From contig JAAUZH010000037.1 of the NCBI GenBank assembly GCA_014804675.1, positions 114,473 to 178,472 on the forward strand: a stretch of DNA of 64,000 bases. Direction: 5' to 3'. Below, piece after piece: positions 36,725 to 45,783 of this stretch (the stretch's first letter is position 1; the number at the start of each line of letters is the position of its first letter). Source of the DNA: Lachnospiraceae bacterium (GTDB lineage Bacteria > Bacillota > Clostridia > Lachnospirales > Lachnospiraceae). The notes beneath the pieces are model-generated. The model made no database searches. It was given only the letters and a program-made list of their open reading frames with translations, and was not told the origin of the DNA. The translations under genes were made by a program, and so were the position numbers.

Positions 36725-37528
36725 ATGATCATATCAAGCTCAAACAGTAAAATTAAAAACGTGATTCTTTTAACAGGAAAGGCAAAAGCAAGAAACGAAC
36801 AGCACTCTTTTATAGTGGAAGGCATTAAAATGTTTTTGGAAGCGCCTCCTGAGCGGGTGAAAGAAATTTATGTATCGGAAAGCCTGTTGAAAAAAAGTCT
36901 GGCTGATAAGGGGAAATTATTTGAAAAGCTTCAGGAATTGAAATATGAAGTGGTGGCAGATGATGTATTTGGGAAAATGAGTGATACGAAAACGCCTCAG
37001 GGGATTTTGTGTGTAGTAGAGCAGTTTTCCTATACTCTTCCCGAAATATTAGCGGCCCCTAATGGGCTGTGGATGGTGCTGGAGGACATACAGGATCCGG
37101 GAAATCTGGGAACTATTTTAAGAACAGGAGAAGGGGCGGGCATTCACGGCGTGATCATGACCCGGAATACGGTAGATATCTATAATCCAAAGACTATCAG
37201 AGCCACGATGGGCTCTGTTTACCGGGTTCCTTTTATATATGTAGAAAAGATTCAGTTAGCATTGGCTTATATGAAGGATTTGGGGATTAAAACTTATGCT
37301 GCTCATTTAGGCGGGAGAAATTTTTATGATTATATCGATTTCAGGGAAAAAACTGCTTTTTTGATAGGAAATGAAGGAAACGGGCTGAAGGAAGAAACGG
37401 CAAAGCTGGCGGCCGCCTATTTGAAGATTCCTATGGAAGGACAGGTAGAATCATTGAATGCCGGAGTGGCAGCAGCAGTTTTGATGTATGAAGCCAAGCG
37501 GCAGAGAGATCAGCTGCCTAAGATTTAG
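36725..37528 (+). CDS. TrmH/SpoU family RNA 2'-O-methyltransferase
   Basis: A 267-residue SPOUT-class RNA ribose methyltransferase. The N-terminal L30e-like substrate-binding part (SSNSKIKNVILLTGKAKARNE) is followed by the knotted SAM-binding domain with the three SpoU motifs: LEDIQDPGNLGTILRTGEGAG, FLIGNEGNGLKEE and IPMEGQVESLNAGVAAAVLMYE (the first given in part by key residues N and R). Substrate may be 23S rRNA (RlmB-like) or another RNA; sequence does not decide. It is followed after 19 bases by proC. Confidence 0.9.
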   Translation: MIISSSNSKIKNVILLTGKAKARNEQHSFIVEGIKMFLEAPPERVKEIYVSESLLKKSLADKGKLFEKLQELKYEVVADDVFGKMSDTKTPQGILCVVEQFSYTLPEILAAPNGLWMVLEDIQDPGNLGTILRTGEGAGIHGVIMTRNTVDIYNPKTIRATMGSVYRVPFIYVEKIQLALAYMKDLGIKTYAAHLGGRNFYDYIDFREKTAFLIGNEGNGLKEETAKLAAAYLKIPMEGQVESLNAGVAAAVLMYEAKRQRDQLPKI

Positions 37529-37547
37529 ATAACAGGAGGAAGGGTAC

Positions 37548-38342
37548 ATGAAGGTTGGATTTATAGGACTTGGAAATATGGCTTCTGCCATGATTGGGGG
37601 AATGATTCAAAAGGATATGGTCAGGGCGGAAGATATACTGGGCTCTGGCAGAAGAAAGGAATCGGTGGAAGAGGCTGTAAAGAAATTTGGGATTACGGGC
37701 ATGGAGAATAATATAAAAGTGGCATCGGAAAGCGATGTTCTTTTTCTTTCTGTAAAGCCTCAGATGTATGAAAGGGTTATTGGGGAGATAAAGGATAGTA
37801 TAAAAAAAGATGCCGTTATCGTAAGCATTGCACCGGGAAAGACAATGGAATGGCTGGAGGAACAGTTTGGAAAAAGGGTAAAGCTTGTAAGATGTATGCC
37901 GAATACGCCGGCATTAGTAGGAGAGGGCTGTACGGGTGTGTGCTTTCATGAACTGGTGTCGGAAGAAGAACGGAAGAACACACTAAGCCTGCTTGAAAGC
38001 TTTGGAAAGGCAATCCAGGTAGCTGAACATTTGATGGATGTAGTAGTAGGAGTCAGCGGCAGCTCACCGGCATATGTTTTTTTATTTATAGAAGCTATGG
38101 CAGATGCTGCGGTAGCAGACGGCATGCCTAGAAAGCAGGCATATGAATTTGCAGCCCAGGCAGTTTTAGGAAGTGCCAGGATGGTACTGGAAACGGGAAT
38201 GCATCCGGGGGAATTGAAGGATATGGTCTGCTCGCCTGGCGGAACTACCATTGCAGCGGTAAAGGTGCTGGAAGAAAAAGGACTGCGTTCTGCGGTAATA
38301 GAAGCACAAAGTGCATGTGTGGAAAAATCAAGAAGCTTGTAG
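37548..38342 (+). CDS. proC: Pyrroline-5-carboxylate reductase
   Basis: This 264-residue enzyme carries out the last step of proline synthesis, NAD(P)H-dependent reduction of pyrroline-5-carboxylate. The Rossmann start GFIGLGNMASAMIGGM, VLFLSVKPQ, RCMPNTPALVGEG and the family signature GSSPAYVFLFIEAMADAAV with PGGTT are all present. Length is typical. It probably forms a two-gene operon with the upstream methyltransferase. The long-hairpin element copy 2 begins 24 bases after its stop codon. Confidence 0.96.
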   Translation: MKVGFIGLGNMASAMIGGMIQKDMVRAEDILGSGRRKESVEEAVKKFGITGMENNIKVASESDVLFLSVKPQMYERVIGEIKDSIKKDAVIVSIAPGKTMEWLEEQFGKRVKLVRCMPNTPALVGEGCTGVCFHELVSEEERKNTLSLLESFGKAIQVAEHLMDVVVGVSGSSPAYVFLFIEAMADAAVADGMPRKQAYEFAAQAVLGSARMVLETGMHPGELKDMVCSPGGTTIAAVKVLEEKGLRSAVIEAQSACVEKSRSL

Positions 38343-38366
38343 AATTTCCGGGCTTTTTATGTGCTT

Positions 38367-38598
38367 GTAACAGTTCAGCCTGCCTGGGAGGGGAGTGCAT
38401 TTGGAAGGTGTGGAGCCGGCAGAGCATATGGTAGTCTGTCAGGCCTTGGCAAAGTCGCCAGCACTTACGCACCGTGTTTTGGTGCGTTAGTACTGTTGCG
38501 TCTTTGCAGAGCGAAAGCGTGCCTGACAGACTACCATATGCTCTGCCGGCTCCACACCTTCCAAATGCACTTTCTTCCCAGGCAGGCTGAACTGTTAT
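38367..38598 (+). repeat. Long-hairpin element, copy 2 (76-nt core, 78-bp inverted arms)
   Basis: Left arm 38367-38444 and right arm 38521-38598 pair over 78 positions: 74 Watson-Crick and four G-U (all G left, T right). The 76-base core 38445-38520 differs from copy 1 at six positions. One change pair (core position 16, G to A, with its partner C to T) keeps a base pair, and another turns a T-G pair into C-G. The inner arm (TAGTCT flank) is alignable with copy 1 and has several paired changes; the outer arms are unrelated in sequence. Same orientation as copy 1, also just after a gene end. Open frames across it are spurious. Confidence 0.85.
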
Positions 38599-38627
38599 CT
38601 AGGTTTAAGAAAAAATTAAGAAGAAAT

Positions 38628-38656
38628 TTGACAAAAATAAATATTTCTGATATGAT
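38628..38656 (+). promoter_or_regulatory. Strong sigma-A promoter for the SleB-like gene
   Basis: A consensus TTGACA and TATGAT with a 17-base spacer; the leader to the ATG is about 90 bases. Confidence 0.85.
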
Positions 38657-38750
38657 AGCCCTCGAACCGGATATTTAACAATTTTGTAATAATTGAAACA
38701 AAATTGAAACAGAATGTAACAGAGTCTAAATAAACCGGATGGAGGATATT

Positions 38751-39884
38751 ATGAAATCAAAAACAACTATTTCCAGAAAGGTCATGGCATGTACATTAGC
38801 CTGTTTCCTGCTGGTAAGTGGGGACAGCATAATGGTCCTGGCAGAAGACAATGAACATTTGGATACCCTGACGGCAGGTGTAGCCTCTTATTTAGAGGGA
38901 AATGAAGAGAAAGGGATTTCTGATTCTACAGAGGATTTTGAGGAAGGAAAGGTTCCGGATGCAGAATTGGAAGAAGTTTCTTTTATGGCCGGAGAGGCAG
39001 AAGCCCTGATGGAGCTTGAGGAAGAGGAAGTGGATTTGGATACGTTAGTGATGGCAAATGTGTCCGATTCTGTAAATGTAAGGGAAGAAGCGGATGAAGA
39101 ATCTGCAATAGCGGGCAAGCTTTATAAAAACTGTGGCGGCGTTATGCTGGAGCAGGAGAATGGCTGGACTAAGATTCAGAGTGGTAACCTGATTGGCTGG
39201 GCCAAAAATGAATATTTACTTTTTGGTGAGGAGGCAGCTGCCCTTAGAGAAGAAGCAGGCACTTTGAAGGCAACGATTACTACCAATGCTCTTAGAGTGA
39301 GAAAAGAAGCATCTGAAGAAGCTGGAGTTTACGGACTTGTAAAAAATGGAGAGATTTTGGTTGCAGTGGAATGTTCTGATGAATGGATTGCTGTTCAGTA
39401 TGATGAAGATACAATAGGATATGTTTCGGCTGAATTTGCTACAGTAGAATTTACTGTAGATACTGGAAAGACTACAAAAGAAATTGCAGACGAGGAAAGG
39501 GCAAAGGAATTAGAAAAGCTTTCCAAGAATCAGGGAGCGGTGCCTACCAGTGTATCGGATGTAGCATTGCTTGCCGCATTGATTCAGTGTGAAGCAGGTT
39601 CCCAGCCCTATGAAGGACAGCTGGCAGTAGGAGCGGTAGTTATGAACCGTGTAAGGAGTGGAGGTTATCCGGGGAGTATTATAGGTGTCATTACCGCACC
39701 GGGACAATTCCCGCCGGCTACCAATGGTAAGGTTGCTGCAATAGCAGCCAGTGGACCAAAGGCTTCCTGTATGCAGGCAGCACAGGCTGCAGTGGACGGA
39801 GCTACCAATGTGGGGTCCGCTACCCACTTTAACCGGGTAGGTTCCCATCCGGGTATCGTAATCGGTTCCCACGTGTTCTGGTAA
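38751..39884 (+). CDS. Secreted SH3-domain cell wall hydrolase (SleB-like)
   Basis: A 377-residue exported protein: signal peptide (about residues 8-28), an acidic linker, two bacterial SH3 modules (NVREEADEESAIAGKLY near residue 107; LRVRKEASEEAGVYG near 182) and a C-terminal hydrolase_2 (SleB/CwlJ) domain starting at LLAALIQCEAGSQPYEGQLAVGAV with the catalytic Glu and ending ATHFNRVGSHPGIVIGSHVF. SleB-type enzymes are lytic transglycosylases of spore cortex, but the SH3 architecture is also used in vegetative wall turnover. ATG 38751 has a GGAGG site. Confidence 0.9.
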   Translation: MKSKTTISRKVMACTLACFLLVSGDSIMVLAEDNEHLDTLTAGVASYLEGNEEKGISDSTEDFEEGKVPDAELEEVSFMAGEAEALMELEEEEVDLDTLVMANVSDSVNVREEADEESAIAGKLYKNCGGVMLEQENGWTKIQSGNLIGWAKNEYLLFGEEAAALREEAGTLKATITTNALRVRKEASEEAGVYGLVKNGEILVAVECSDEWIAVQYDEDTIGYVSAEFATVEFTVDTGKTTKEIADEERAKELEKLSKNQGAVPTSVSDVALLAALIQCEAGSQPYEGQLAVGAVVMNRVRSGGYPGSIIGVITAPGQFPPATNGKVAAIAASGPKASCMQAAQAAVDGATNVGSATHFNRVGSHPGIVIGSHVFW

Positions 39885-39897
39885 ATATCAAGAAGAC

Positions 39898-39946
39898 AGA
39901 GCTTTCCAAGACTATGATTTTGATTCATGGCGGGGAAAGCTCTTTT
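39898..39946 (+). terminator. Probable intrinsic terminator after the SleB-like gene
   Basis: AGAGCTTTCC pairs with GGAAAGCTCT around a 26-base loop, followed by a short TTTT run; weaker than the others. Confidence 0.6.
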
Positions 39947-39975
39947 CAGCTTCTTAAAATCCTATTGAAAATTTC

Positions 39976-40004
39976 TTGAATAATGGGAAAATATATAGTA
40001 TGAT
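39976..40004 (+). promoter_or_regulatory. Sigma-A promoter for the nfeD-SPFH pair
   Basis: TTGAAT and TATGAT with a 17-base spacer, 32 bases before the nfeD start. Confidence 0.75.
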
Positions 40005-40035
40005 AGGGAATAACAAAAGAAAAGGGGAGAAGCAT

Positions 40036-40506
40036 ATGGCAATTCTATCAAATGTAGTATCTGTGGGACAGCCGGTACTTGTCTGGCTGATACTGCTGAT
40101 TGTATTTATTGTAGTGGAGCTGGCAACCTTGGGACTTGCAACGATTTGGTTTGCAGGCGGTGCGCTGATTGCAGCGCTGGCCGCTATGCTGGGGACGCCG
40201 GTATATGTGCAGGTAATTCTGTTTGTGCTTGTATCATGTGTATTGCTGGTTTTTACAAGACCGATTGCGGTTAAGTATTTTAATAAGGACAGAATAAAAA
40301 CAAATGCGGAAAGTCTTGTAGGAATGCAGGCAATCGTCGTAAGTGAAATTGATAACTTACAGGGAACCGGAAGAGTAACGGTCAATGGCGTCGAGTGGAT
40401 GGGAAGAAGCATGGACAAATCCAAGCTGATAGCAGTGGGCGCAGTAGTTATCATAAGAGCAATTGACGGAGTAAAACTTATTGTAGAAGAAAGAAAAGAG
40501 GGGTAA
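40036..40506 (+). CDS. NfeD family membrane protein
   Basis: A 156-residue protein with two or three N-terminal membrane helices (about residues 14-75) and a C-terminal OB-fold (GMQAIVVSEIDNLQGTGRV, VNGVEWMGRS), the short NfeD form. Such proteins are encoded beside SPFH/stomatin genes and work with them in membrane microdomains. The start at 40036 has a GGGGAG site; the longer frame begins in the -35 box of the promoter. It is separated from the SPFH gene by four bases. Confidence 0.92.
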   Translation: MAILSNVVSVGQPVLVWLILLIVFIVVELATLGLATIWFAGGALIAALAAMLGTPVYVQVILFVLVSCVLLVFTRPIAVKYFNKDRIKTNAESLVGMQAIVVSEIDNLQGTGRVTVNGVEWMGRSMDKSKLIAVGAVVIIRAIDGVKLIVEERKEG

Positions 40507-40510
40507 TTGT

Positions 40511-41437
40511 ATGGAATCAGTTGTAGCAGCAATTATATTGCTTGTCATTATTATTTGTATTGTAGTATCCTGTATTAAAATCGTACCGCAGGCACATGCC
40601 TATGTAGTAGAACGTCTGGGAGCATATCAGGGTACATGGTCAGTAGGCCTTCATTTTAAAATACCTTTTATTGATACGGTAGCCAAAAAGGTTATATTAA
40701 AAGAGCAGGTAGTGGATTTTGCACCACAGCCGGTTATTACAAAAGATAACGTAACCATGAGAATCGATACAGTAGTATTTTATCAGATTACAGACCCTAA
40801 GCTGTATGCCTACGGTGTAGAAAATCCCATCATGGCCATTGAAAACCTGACGGCTACTACCCTTCGTAATATTATCGGTGAAATCGAATTGGACCAGACA
40901 CTGACCTCCAGAGAAATGATCAACTCTAAAATGAGCAGCACTTTGGACATCGCAACTGACCCATGGGGTATTAAAGTAAACCGCGTGGAGTTAAAAAATA
41001 TTATTCCTCCGGCAGCTATCCAGGATGCCATGGAGAAGCAGATGAAGGCAGAGCGTGAACGTCGTGAAGCAATTCTTCGTGCAGAAGGTGAAAAGAAATC
41101 TACCATTCTTGTAGCAGAAGGTAAAAAAGAATCAGCCATTTTGGAAGCAGAAGCAGAGAAGCAATCCGCAATCCTCCGTGCAGAAGCTCAAAAAGAAAAG
41201 ATGATTCGTGAAGCAGAAGGTCAGGCAGAAGCGATTTTAAAAGTACAGCAGGCAAGTGCAGACGGTATTCGTATGTTGAAAGAGGCGGGTGCAGATGAAG
41301 CAGTGCTTCACTTAAAGAGTCTGGAGTCCTTTGAAAAGGCAGCAAACGGAAATGCAACAAAGATTATTATCCCTTCCGAAATTCAGTCTCTTGCAGGGCT
41401 TGCAACCAGCATGAAAGAAGTAATGGCACAAAAATAA
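40511..41437 (+). CDS. SPFH domain protein (stomatin/prohibitin-like)
   Basis: A 308-residue membrane scaffold protein: one N-terminal membrane helix (about residues 4-22), an SPFH domain (VPQAHAYVVERLGAYQGTW, then VVFYQITDPKLYAYGVENP) and a long helical region with Ala/Glu repeats (residues about 180-240, AEGEKKS and AEAEKQS units) that drives oligomerisation. It resembles QmcA/slipin proteins more than flotillins. Operon partner is the preceding NfeD protein. Role in membrane organisation or protease control is from the family. Confidence 0.94.
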   Translation: MESVVAAIILLVIIICIVVSCIKIVPQAHAYVVERLGAYQGTWSVGLHFKIPFIDTVAKKVILKEQVVDFAPQPVITKDNVTMRIDTVVFYQITDPKLYAYGVENPIMAIENLTATTLRNIIGEIELDQTLTSREMINSKMSSTLDIATDPWGIKVNRVELKNIIPPAAIQDAMEKQMKAERERREAILRAEGEKKSTILVAEGKKESAILEAEAEKQSAILRAEAQKEKMIREAEGQAEAILKVQQASADGIRMLKEAGADEAVLHLKSLESFEKAANGNATKIIIPSEIQSLAGLATSMKEVMAQK

Positions 41438-41447
41438 TAAGAATATT

Positions 41448-41484
41448 AAGGCGATTCCTTCTTAGGGATTGCCTTTTGTTTTTA
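41448..41484 (+). terminator. Intrinsic terminator after the SPFH gene
   Basis: AAGGCGATTCC pairs with GGGATTGCCTT (two G-U) and a T-rich tail follows. Confidence 0.85.
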
Positions 41485-41546
41485 TAGTAAGGTTTTTATG
41501 ATTATCAATATATAATTTATAGAAAGCAGAGGAGAGATAACTTTAT

Positions 41547-42545
41547 ATGGCAGATATCAATTTAAAGGGAAGGCATTTTTTAAAGCTTCTGGATTTTACT
41601 CCGGAAGAAATCTTATATTTACTGGATCTGGCGGCAGAATTAAAGGAAAAGAAGAAAAAGGGAATTCCTGTGGATACCTTAAGAGGAAAGAATGTGGCCT
41701 TGATTTTTGAAAAGACCAGCACAAGGACCCGCTGCTCCTTTGAAGTAGCTGCCCATGATCTGGGAATGGGAACCACCTATTTAGAGCCAAGCGGCTCCCA
41801 GATCGGAAAAAAGGAAAGCATCGAAGATACGGCAAGAGTACTTGGAAGAATGTATGAGGGCATTGAATATCGTGGATTTGAGCAGGAAATTGTAGAGGAG
41901 CTGGCAAGGAATGCAGGAGTTCCGGTATGGAACGGGCTTACCAACGAGTTTCACCCTACTCAGATGCTGGCTGATATGCTTACGATTCGAGAGCATTTGG
42001 GAAAATTAAAGGGGCTGACCCTGGCCTACATGGGTGATGCAAGATATAATATGGGGAATTCTTATATGGTTGTCTGTGCAAAGCTTGGCATGAATTTTGT
42101 TGCCTGTGCACCAAAGGAATATTTCCCTAATCAGGAGTTAGTAGAACAATGTGAGGCAATTGCCAAGGAAACGGGAGCAACCATTACTTTCACGGAAGAT
42201 GCCATGACAGGCACTAAAAATGCAGATGTGATCTGTACGGATGTATGGGTTTCCATGGGAGAGCCGGAGGAAGTATGGGAAAGCCGGATTCGGGAACTAA
42301 AGCCTTATCAGGTCAATAAACAGATTATGGAAAATGCAAAAAAGAGCGCTATTTTTATGCATTGTCTTCCGGCATTCCATGATTTAAATACCAAAATCGG
42401 TAAGGAAATGGGTGAAAAATTCGGTATTACCGAAATGGAAGTGACGGATGAGGTATTTGAGTCTGCCCAGTCTGTAGTATTTGATGAGGCTGAAAACAGA
42501 ATGCATACCATAAAGGCGGTTATGGCAGCCACTCTTGGCGCATAG
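41547..42545 (+). CDS. argF: Ornithine carbamoyltransferase
   Basis: A 332-residue enzyme that transfers the carbamoyl group to ornithine to give citrulline. The carbamoyl-phosphate motif STRTRCSFE, the [16 protein letters not shown] block and the ornithine-binding HCLPAFHD are present, with the FLYMGDAR-like segment ([13 protein letters not shown]). No other arginine genes are adjacent, so biosynthetic or catabolic use cannot be decided; length and motifs fit either argF or arcB. An AGGAGAG site precedes the ATG. Confidence 0.95.
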   Translation: MADINLKGRHFLKLLDFTPEEILYLLDLAAELKEKKKKGIPVDTLRGKNVALIFEKTSTRTRCSFEVAAHDLGMGTTYLEPSGSQIGKKESIEDTARVLGRMYEGIEYRGFEQEIVEELARNAGVPVWNGLTNEFHPTQMLADMLTIREHLGKLKGLTLAYMGDARYNMGNSYMVVCAKLGMNFVACAPKEYFPNQELVEQCEAIAKETGATITFTEDAMTGTKNADVICTDVWVSMGEPEEVWESRIRELKPYQVNKQIMENAKKSAIFMHCLPAFHDLNTKIGKEMGEKFGITEMEVTDEVFESAQSVVFDEAENRMHTIKAVMAATLGA

Positions 42546-42561
42546 AAAAGGGATCGTGAGT

Positions 42562-43542
42562 ATGAAAACAAAAATATTAAGCCTGTTAAGAGAGGGGCAG
42601 GATTATGTGTCTGGTCAGGAGCTATGTGATTACTTTGGGGTATCCAGAACTGCTGTCTGGAAGGTAATGAACCAGCTGAAAGAGGAAGGCTATGAAATAG
42701 AAGCGGTGAAAAATAAAGGCTATAAGCTGCTGAACCAGCCGGATATTCTTTCGGTAAATGAAATTGCAGGCAGGCTGAACACTAAATGGGCAGGCAGACA
42801 GCTTTATTGTCTGGCAGAAACGGACTCTACTAACATTGATGCAAAACGATTGATTGAAGAAGGGGCGCCAAACGGTACTTTAGTGATTGCGGATAAACAG
42901 AACAGTGGAAGAGGAAGAAGAGGACGTTCCTGGAGTTCGCCTAAGGGAACAGCCATTTATATGTCTCTTGCTTTGAAACCTTCTTTTTCTCCTGACAGGG
43001 CTTCCATGGTGACTTTGATCATGGCTCTTGCAGTGGCAAAAGGAATCCGGGAAGCAGCAGGGCTTCGTGCATGTATTAAATGGCCCAATGACGTTGTGCT
43101 GGGAAAGAAAAAGGTATGCGGCATATTAACGGAAATGAATGCGGAACCGGATTATATTCATTCTGTAGTAATCGGTACGGGAATTAATGTGAATGAACGG
43201 GAATTTCCAGCAGAAATTCAGGGAATTGCCACCTCTCTTTTTTTAGAAAAGGGAGAAACGGTAATCAGAGCACAGCTGGTGGCTTCCGTCATGGAATACT
43301 TTGAAGAGGATTATGAAAAATTTCTTGTCCGGGAAGATTTAAGTGAGCTTTCTGAGGAATACAACAAGCTTTTGATTAACAAGGATAAGCGCGTAAAGGT
43401 GCTGGACCCGAAACAGGAGTGGGAAGGAACTGCAAGGGGAATCAATGAAAAGGGCGAGCTTTTAGTAGAGGATGACAAGGGAAGCTTAGTAGAAGTATAT
43501 GCAGGAGAAGTGTCCGTCAGGGGACTTTACAGTTATGTATAA
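42562..43542 (+). CDS. birA: Bifunctional biotin ligase / biotin operon repressor
   Basis: A 326-residue BirA with an N-terminal winged helix (QELCDYFGVSRTAVWKVMNQL, residues about 18-40), the central ligase domain with GRGRRGRSWSSPKGTAIYMSL (biotinyl-AMP site, listed by key residues GRGRRGR) and KWPNDVVLGKKKVCGIL, and the C-terminal SH3-like domain (GTARGINEKGELLVED). It should attach biotin to carrier proteins and repress biotin genes. The start at 42562 fits the first helix; the site GTGAG before it is weak. Overlaps the next gene by eight bases. Confidence 0.95.
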   Translation: MKTKILSLLREGQDYVSGQELCDYFGVSRTAVWKVMNQLKEEGYEIEAVKNKGYKLLNQPDILSVNEIAGRLNTKWAGRQLYCLAETDSTNIDAKRLIEEGAPNGTLVIADKQNSGRGRRGRSWSSPKGTAIYMSLALKPSFSPDRASMVTLIMALAVAKGIREAAGLRACIKWPNDVVLGKKKVCGILTEMNAEPDYIHSVVIGTGINVNEREFPAEIQGIATSLFLEKGETVIRAQLVASVMEYFEEDYEKFLVREDLSELSEEYNKLLINKDKRVKVLDPKQEWEGTARGINEKGELLVEDDKGSLVEVYAGEVSVRGLYSYV

Positions 43543-43918
43543 GGAGCGGGACGTGGAAGAGAATAGAGTGGTGCTCTGCGGAGCAAATGCTTATGAAAAG
43601 AAATATTATTTTAACGAGGCCTTTAACGGTCTGCCGGAATCCATAAAAGAGGAGCTGCATATCATTGCGGTTTTGTTTACCGAAGAGGTAGGCGGTGTTT
43701 TTACTATTGTGTTTGAGGCAGACGGAAGTATTTCGTTGGAAACCGATGCGGCAGAAGAGGATATTTTGTATGATGAAATCAGCAGTGGGCTTCTGATTGG
43801 GGAAATTAAAAGAAAGAGACAGGAATTATTTGAGTCTTTAAGCCTATACTATAAAGTGTTTTTCTTAAAGGAAGATGCGGCAGCGCTGTTTCGGGAAGAA
43901 AATACCACAGAAGAATAG
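43535..43918 (+). CDS. Conserved hypothetical protein (DUF6145-like)
   Basis: A 127-residue soluble protein. The pattern VVLCGANAYEKKYYFNEAFNGLPESI followed by EELHIIAVLFTEEVGG and an acidic helical tail resembles a small family (I believe DUF6145) common in Lachnospiraceae; function unknown. The start at 43535 overlaps the birA stop region and has an AGGGGAC site; the longer frame within birA is not likely. It lies between birA and coaX, two cofactor genes. Confidence 0.75.
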   Translation: MYKERDVEENRVVLCGANAYEKKYYFNEAFNGLPESIKEELHIIAVLFTEEVGGVFTIVFEADGSISLETDAAEEDILYDEISSGLLIGEIKRKRQELFESLSLYYKVFFLKEDAAALFREENTTEE

Positions 43919-43963
43919 CGGAATAAGAGATATTCGGCACAGGAAATTCTGGGAGGAAAAAAT

Positions 43964-44740
43964 ATGATTTTAGTAATTGATGTGGGAAATACCAATATAA
44001 CATGCGGAGCATATGATAAGGAAAAACTGATAACTACCTTTCGCATCACTACAAAAATTCCAAGAACTTCGGATGAATACGGAATGATGCTGACGGATTT
44101 GTTGAAAATGAATGGCATTGCAAAGGATCAGTTGGAAGGAAGCATTATTGCAAGCGTAGTGCCAAATGTGATGCACGCATTAGTGGGAGCAAGCATCCGA
44201 TATATTGGCTGTAATCCTCTGGTAGTTGGTCCCGGAACTAAAACTGGAATTAAGGTTACTACGGACAATCCAAGGGAAATCGGAGCGGACCGGATCGTGG
44301 ATGTGGTAGCTGCCTATGAAAAATACGGTGGGCCAGTGCTGGTAATGGACTTTGGAACTGCTACAACTTATGACCTGGTCACAGCAGACGGCTGCTTTGG
44401 GGCAGGAATTACCGCTCCCGGCATTGGCATTTCTGCAAGAGCTCTTTGGGAATCTGCTGCAAAGCTCCCGGAAATCGAAATCCGTAAGCCTGTCAGCATT
44501 CTGGCAAAGGAGACTGTTACAAGCATGCAGGCGGGTCTGGTATATGGACAGATTGGGCAGACGGAATATATTGTCAATCAGGTGAAGAAGGAAAGCGGAC
44601 TGGCAGATTTGAAGGTCGTTGCTACCGGCGGGCTTGGCAGAATCATTGCAGATGAAACAGATGTCATTGATGTATATGATAAGACGCTGACTCTGGATGG
44701 TCTTCGTATCATTTATGGGAAAAACGTGGGAAAACAGTAA
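43964..44740 (+). CDS. coaX: Type III pantothenate kinase
   Basis: A 258-residue ASKHA-fold kinase for the first step of coenzyme A synthesis. The phosphate-binding [31 protein letters not shown] and [11 protein letters not shown] motifs of the CoaX family are complete, as is the GGLGRII region near the end. Type III enzymes are not feedback-inhibited by CoA. A GGGAGG site precedes the ATG. dusB follows 31 bases downstream. Confidence 0.96.
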   Translation: MILVIDVGNTNITCGAYDKEKLITTFRITTKIPRTSDEYGMMLTDLLKMNGIAKDQLEGSIIASVVPNVMHALVGASIRYIGCNPLVVGPGTKTGIKVTTDNPREIGADRIVDVVAAYEKYGGPVLVMDFGTATTYDLVTADGCFGAGITAPGIGISARALWESAAKLPEIEIRKPVSILAKETVTSMQAGLVYGQIGQTEYIVNQVKKESGLADLKVVATGGLGRIIADETDVIDVYDKTLTLDGLRIIYGKNVGKQ

Positions 44741-44771
44741 CGATAAATCAAGCAATATTATGGAGAGTGAC

Positions 44772-45743
44772 ATGAAGACACTTACGATTGGCAATGTAAT
44801 GCTGGAAAATCCGGTTATATTAGCACCTATGGCAGGAGTATGCGACCTGCCATTTCGTTTGTTATGCAAAGAGCAGGGAGCAGGGCTTTTATGTATGGAA
44901 ATGGTAAGCGCAAAGGCCATTTACTATAAAAATAAAAATACGGAAAGTCTGATGGAAATTCACCCAGAGGAGCCCCCGGTATCTTTGCAGCTGTTTGGAT
45001 CGGACCCGGATATCATCAGTGAAATGGCCAAAAGAATTGAAGAAAAACCTTTTTCCATATTGGATATCAACATGGGCTGTCCCGTACCAAAAGTGGTAAA
45101 CAACGGAGAAGGCTCGGCGCTTATGAAAGATGAAAAGCTGGCTGCCCAAATCGTAGAAAAGACAGCAAAGGCAATTCAAAAGCCGGTAACGGTTAAAATA
45201 AGAAAAGGCTTTCAGGACGATCAGGTAAATGCGGTAGAGCTGGCAAAAAGACTGGAACAGGCCGGAGCAGCCGCCATTGCGGTTCATGGCAGAACAAGAG
45301 AACAGTATTATTCGGGAAAAGCGGACTGGAATATTATCAGGCAGGTAAAAGAGGCAGTGTCCATTCCGGTTATTGGGAACGGGGACATTGTAGATGGAAA
45401 AACTGCTGCAGAAATCATGAGACAGACCGGGTGCGATGGCATCATGATTGGCAGGGCGGCAAGGGGAAATCCTTTTTTGTTCAGGCAGGTATTGGAATAT
45501 TTAGAAACCGGAAGAGAGCCGGACAAACCGTCTCTTTCGGAAATCAAAGAAACGATTTTGCGCCATGCACAGCTGCAGCTGACCTATAAAGGGGAATACA
45601 CGGCCATTCGGGAAATGCGCAAGCACATAGCATGGTATACTACCGGACTTCCCCATTCAGCAGAACTTCGCAGAAGGGTAAATGAAATGGAAACCATGGA
45701 GCAGCTAAGAGATAGTATAGAACGGTTGTTTTTGGAAAAGTAA
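44772..45743 (+). CDS. dusB: tRNA-dihydrouridine synthase
   Basis: A 323-residue FMN-dependent TIM-barrel enzyme that reduces uridines in the tRNA D-loop. The start LAPMAGVCDLPFRLL, the catalytic-Cys segment INMGCPVPKVVNNGEGSALM, HGRTREQYYSGKADW and IGRAARGNPFLF are typical of the DusB family, with the C-terminal helical tRNA-binding domain. ATG 44772 has a GGAGAG site; the longer frame starts within coaX. It is in the birA-coaX-dusB operon. Confidence 0.95.
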   Translation: MKTLTIGNVMLENPVILAPMAGVCDLPFRLLCKEQGAGLLCMEMVSAKAIYYKNKNTESLMEIHPEEPPVSLQLFGSDPDIISEMAKRIEEKPFSILDINMGCPVPKVVNNGEGSALMKDEKLAAQIVEKTAKAIQKPVTVKIRKGFQDDQVNAVELAKRLEQAGAAAIAVHGRTREQYYSGKADWNIIRQVKEAVSIPVIGNGDIVDGKTAAEIMRQTGCDGIMIGRAARGNPFLFRQVLEYLETGREPDKPSLSEIKETILRHAQLQLTYKGEYTAIREMRKHIAWYTTGLPHSAELRRRVNEMETMEQLRDSIERLFLEK

Positions 45744-45783
45744 GGGCATATACTATTGGGAAAAGTCAAAAAGCGGGAATAGC

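Noticed and set aside
38361..38678. 105-residue plus-strand frame across long-hairpin copy 2
   Set aside because: It runs through both arms and into the promoter of the next gene. It has no ribosome binding site, and arm changes between copies preserve pairing, not codons.
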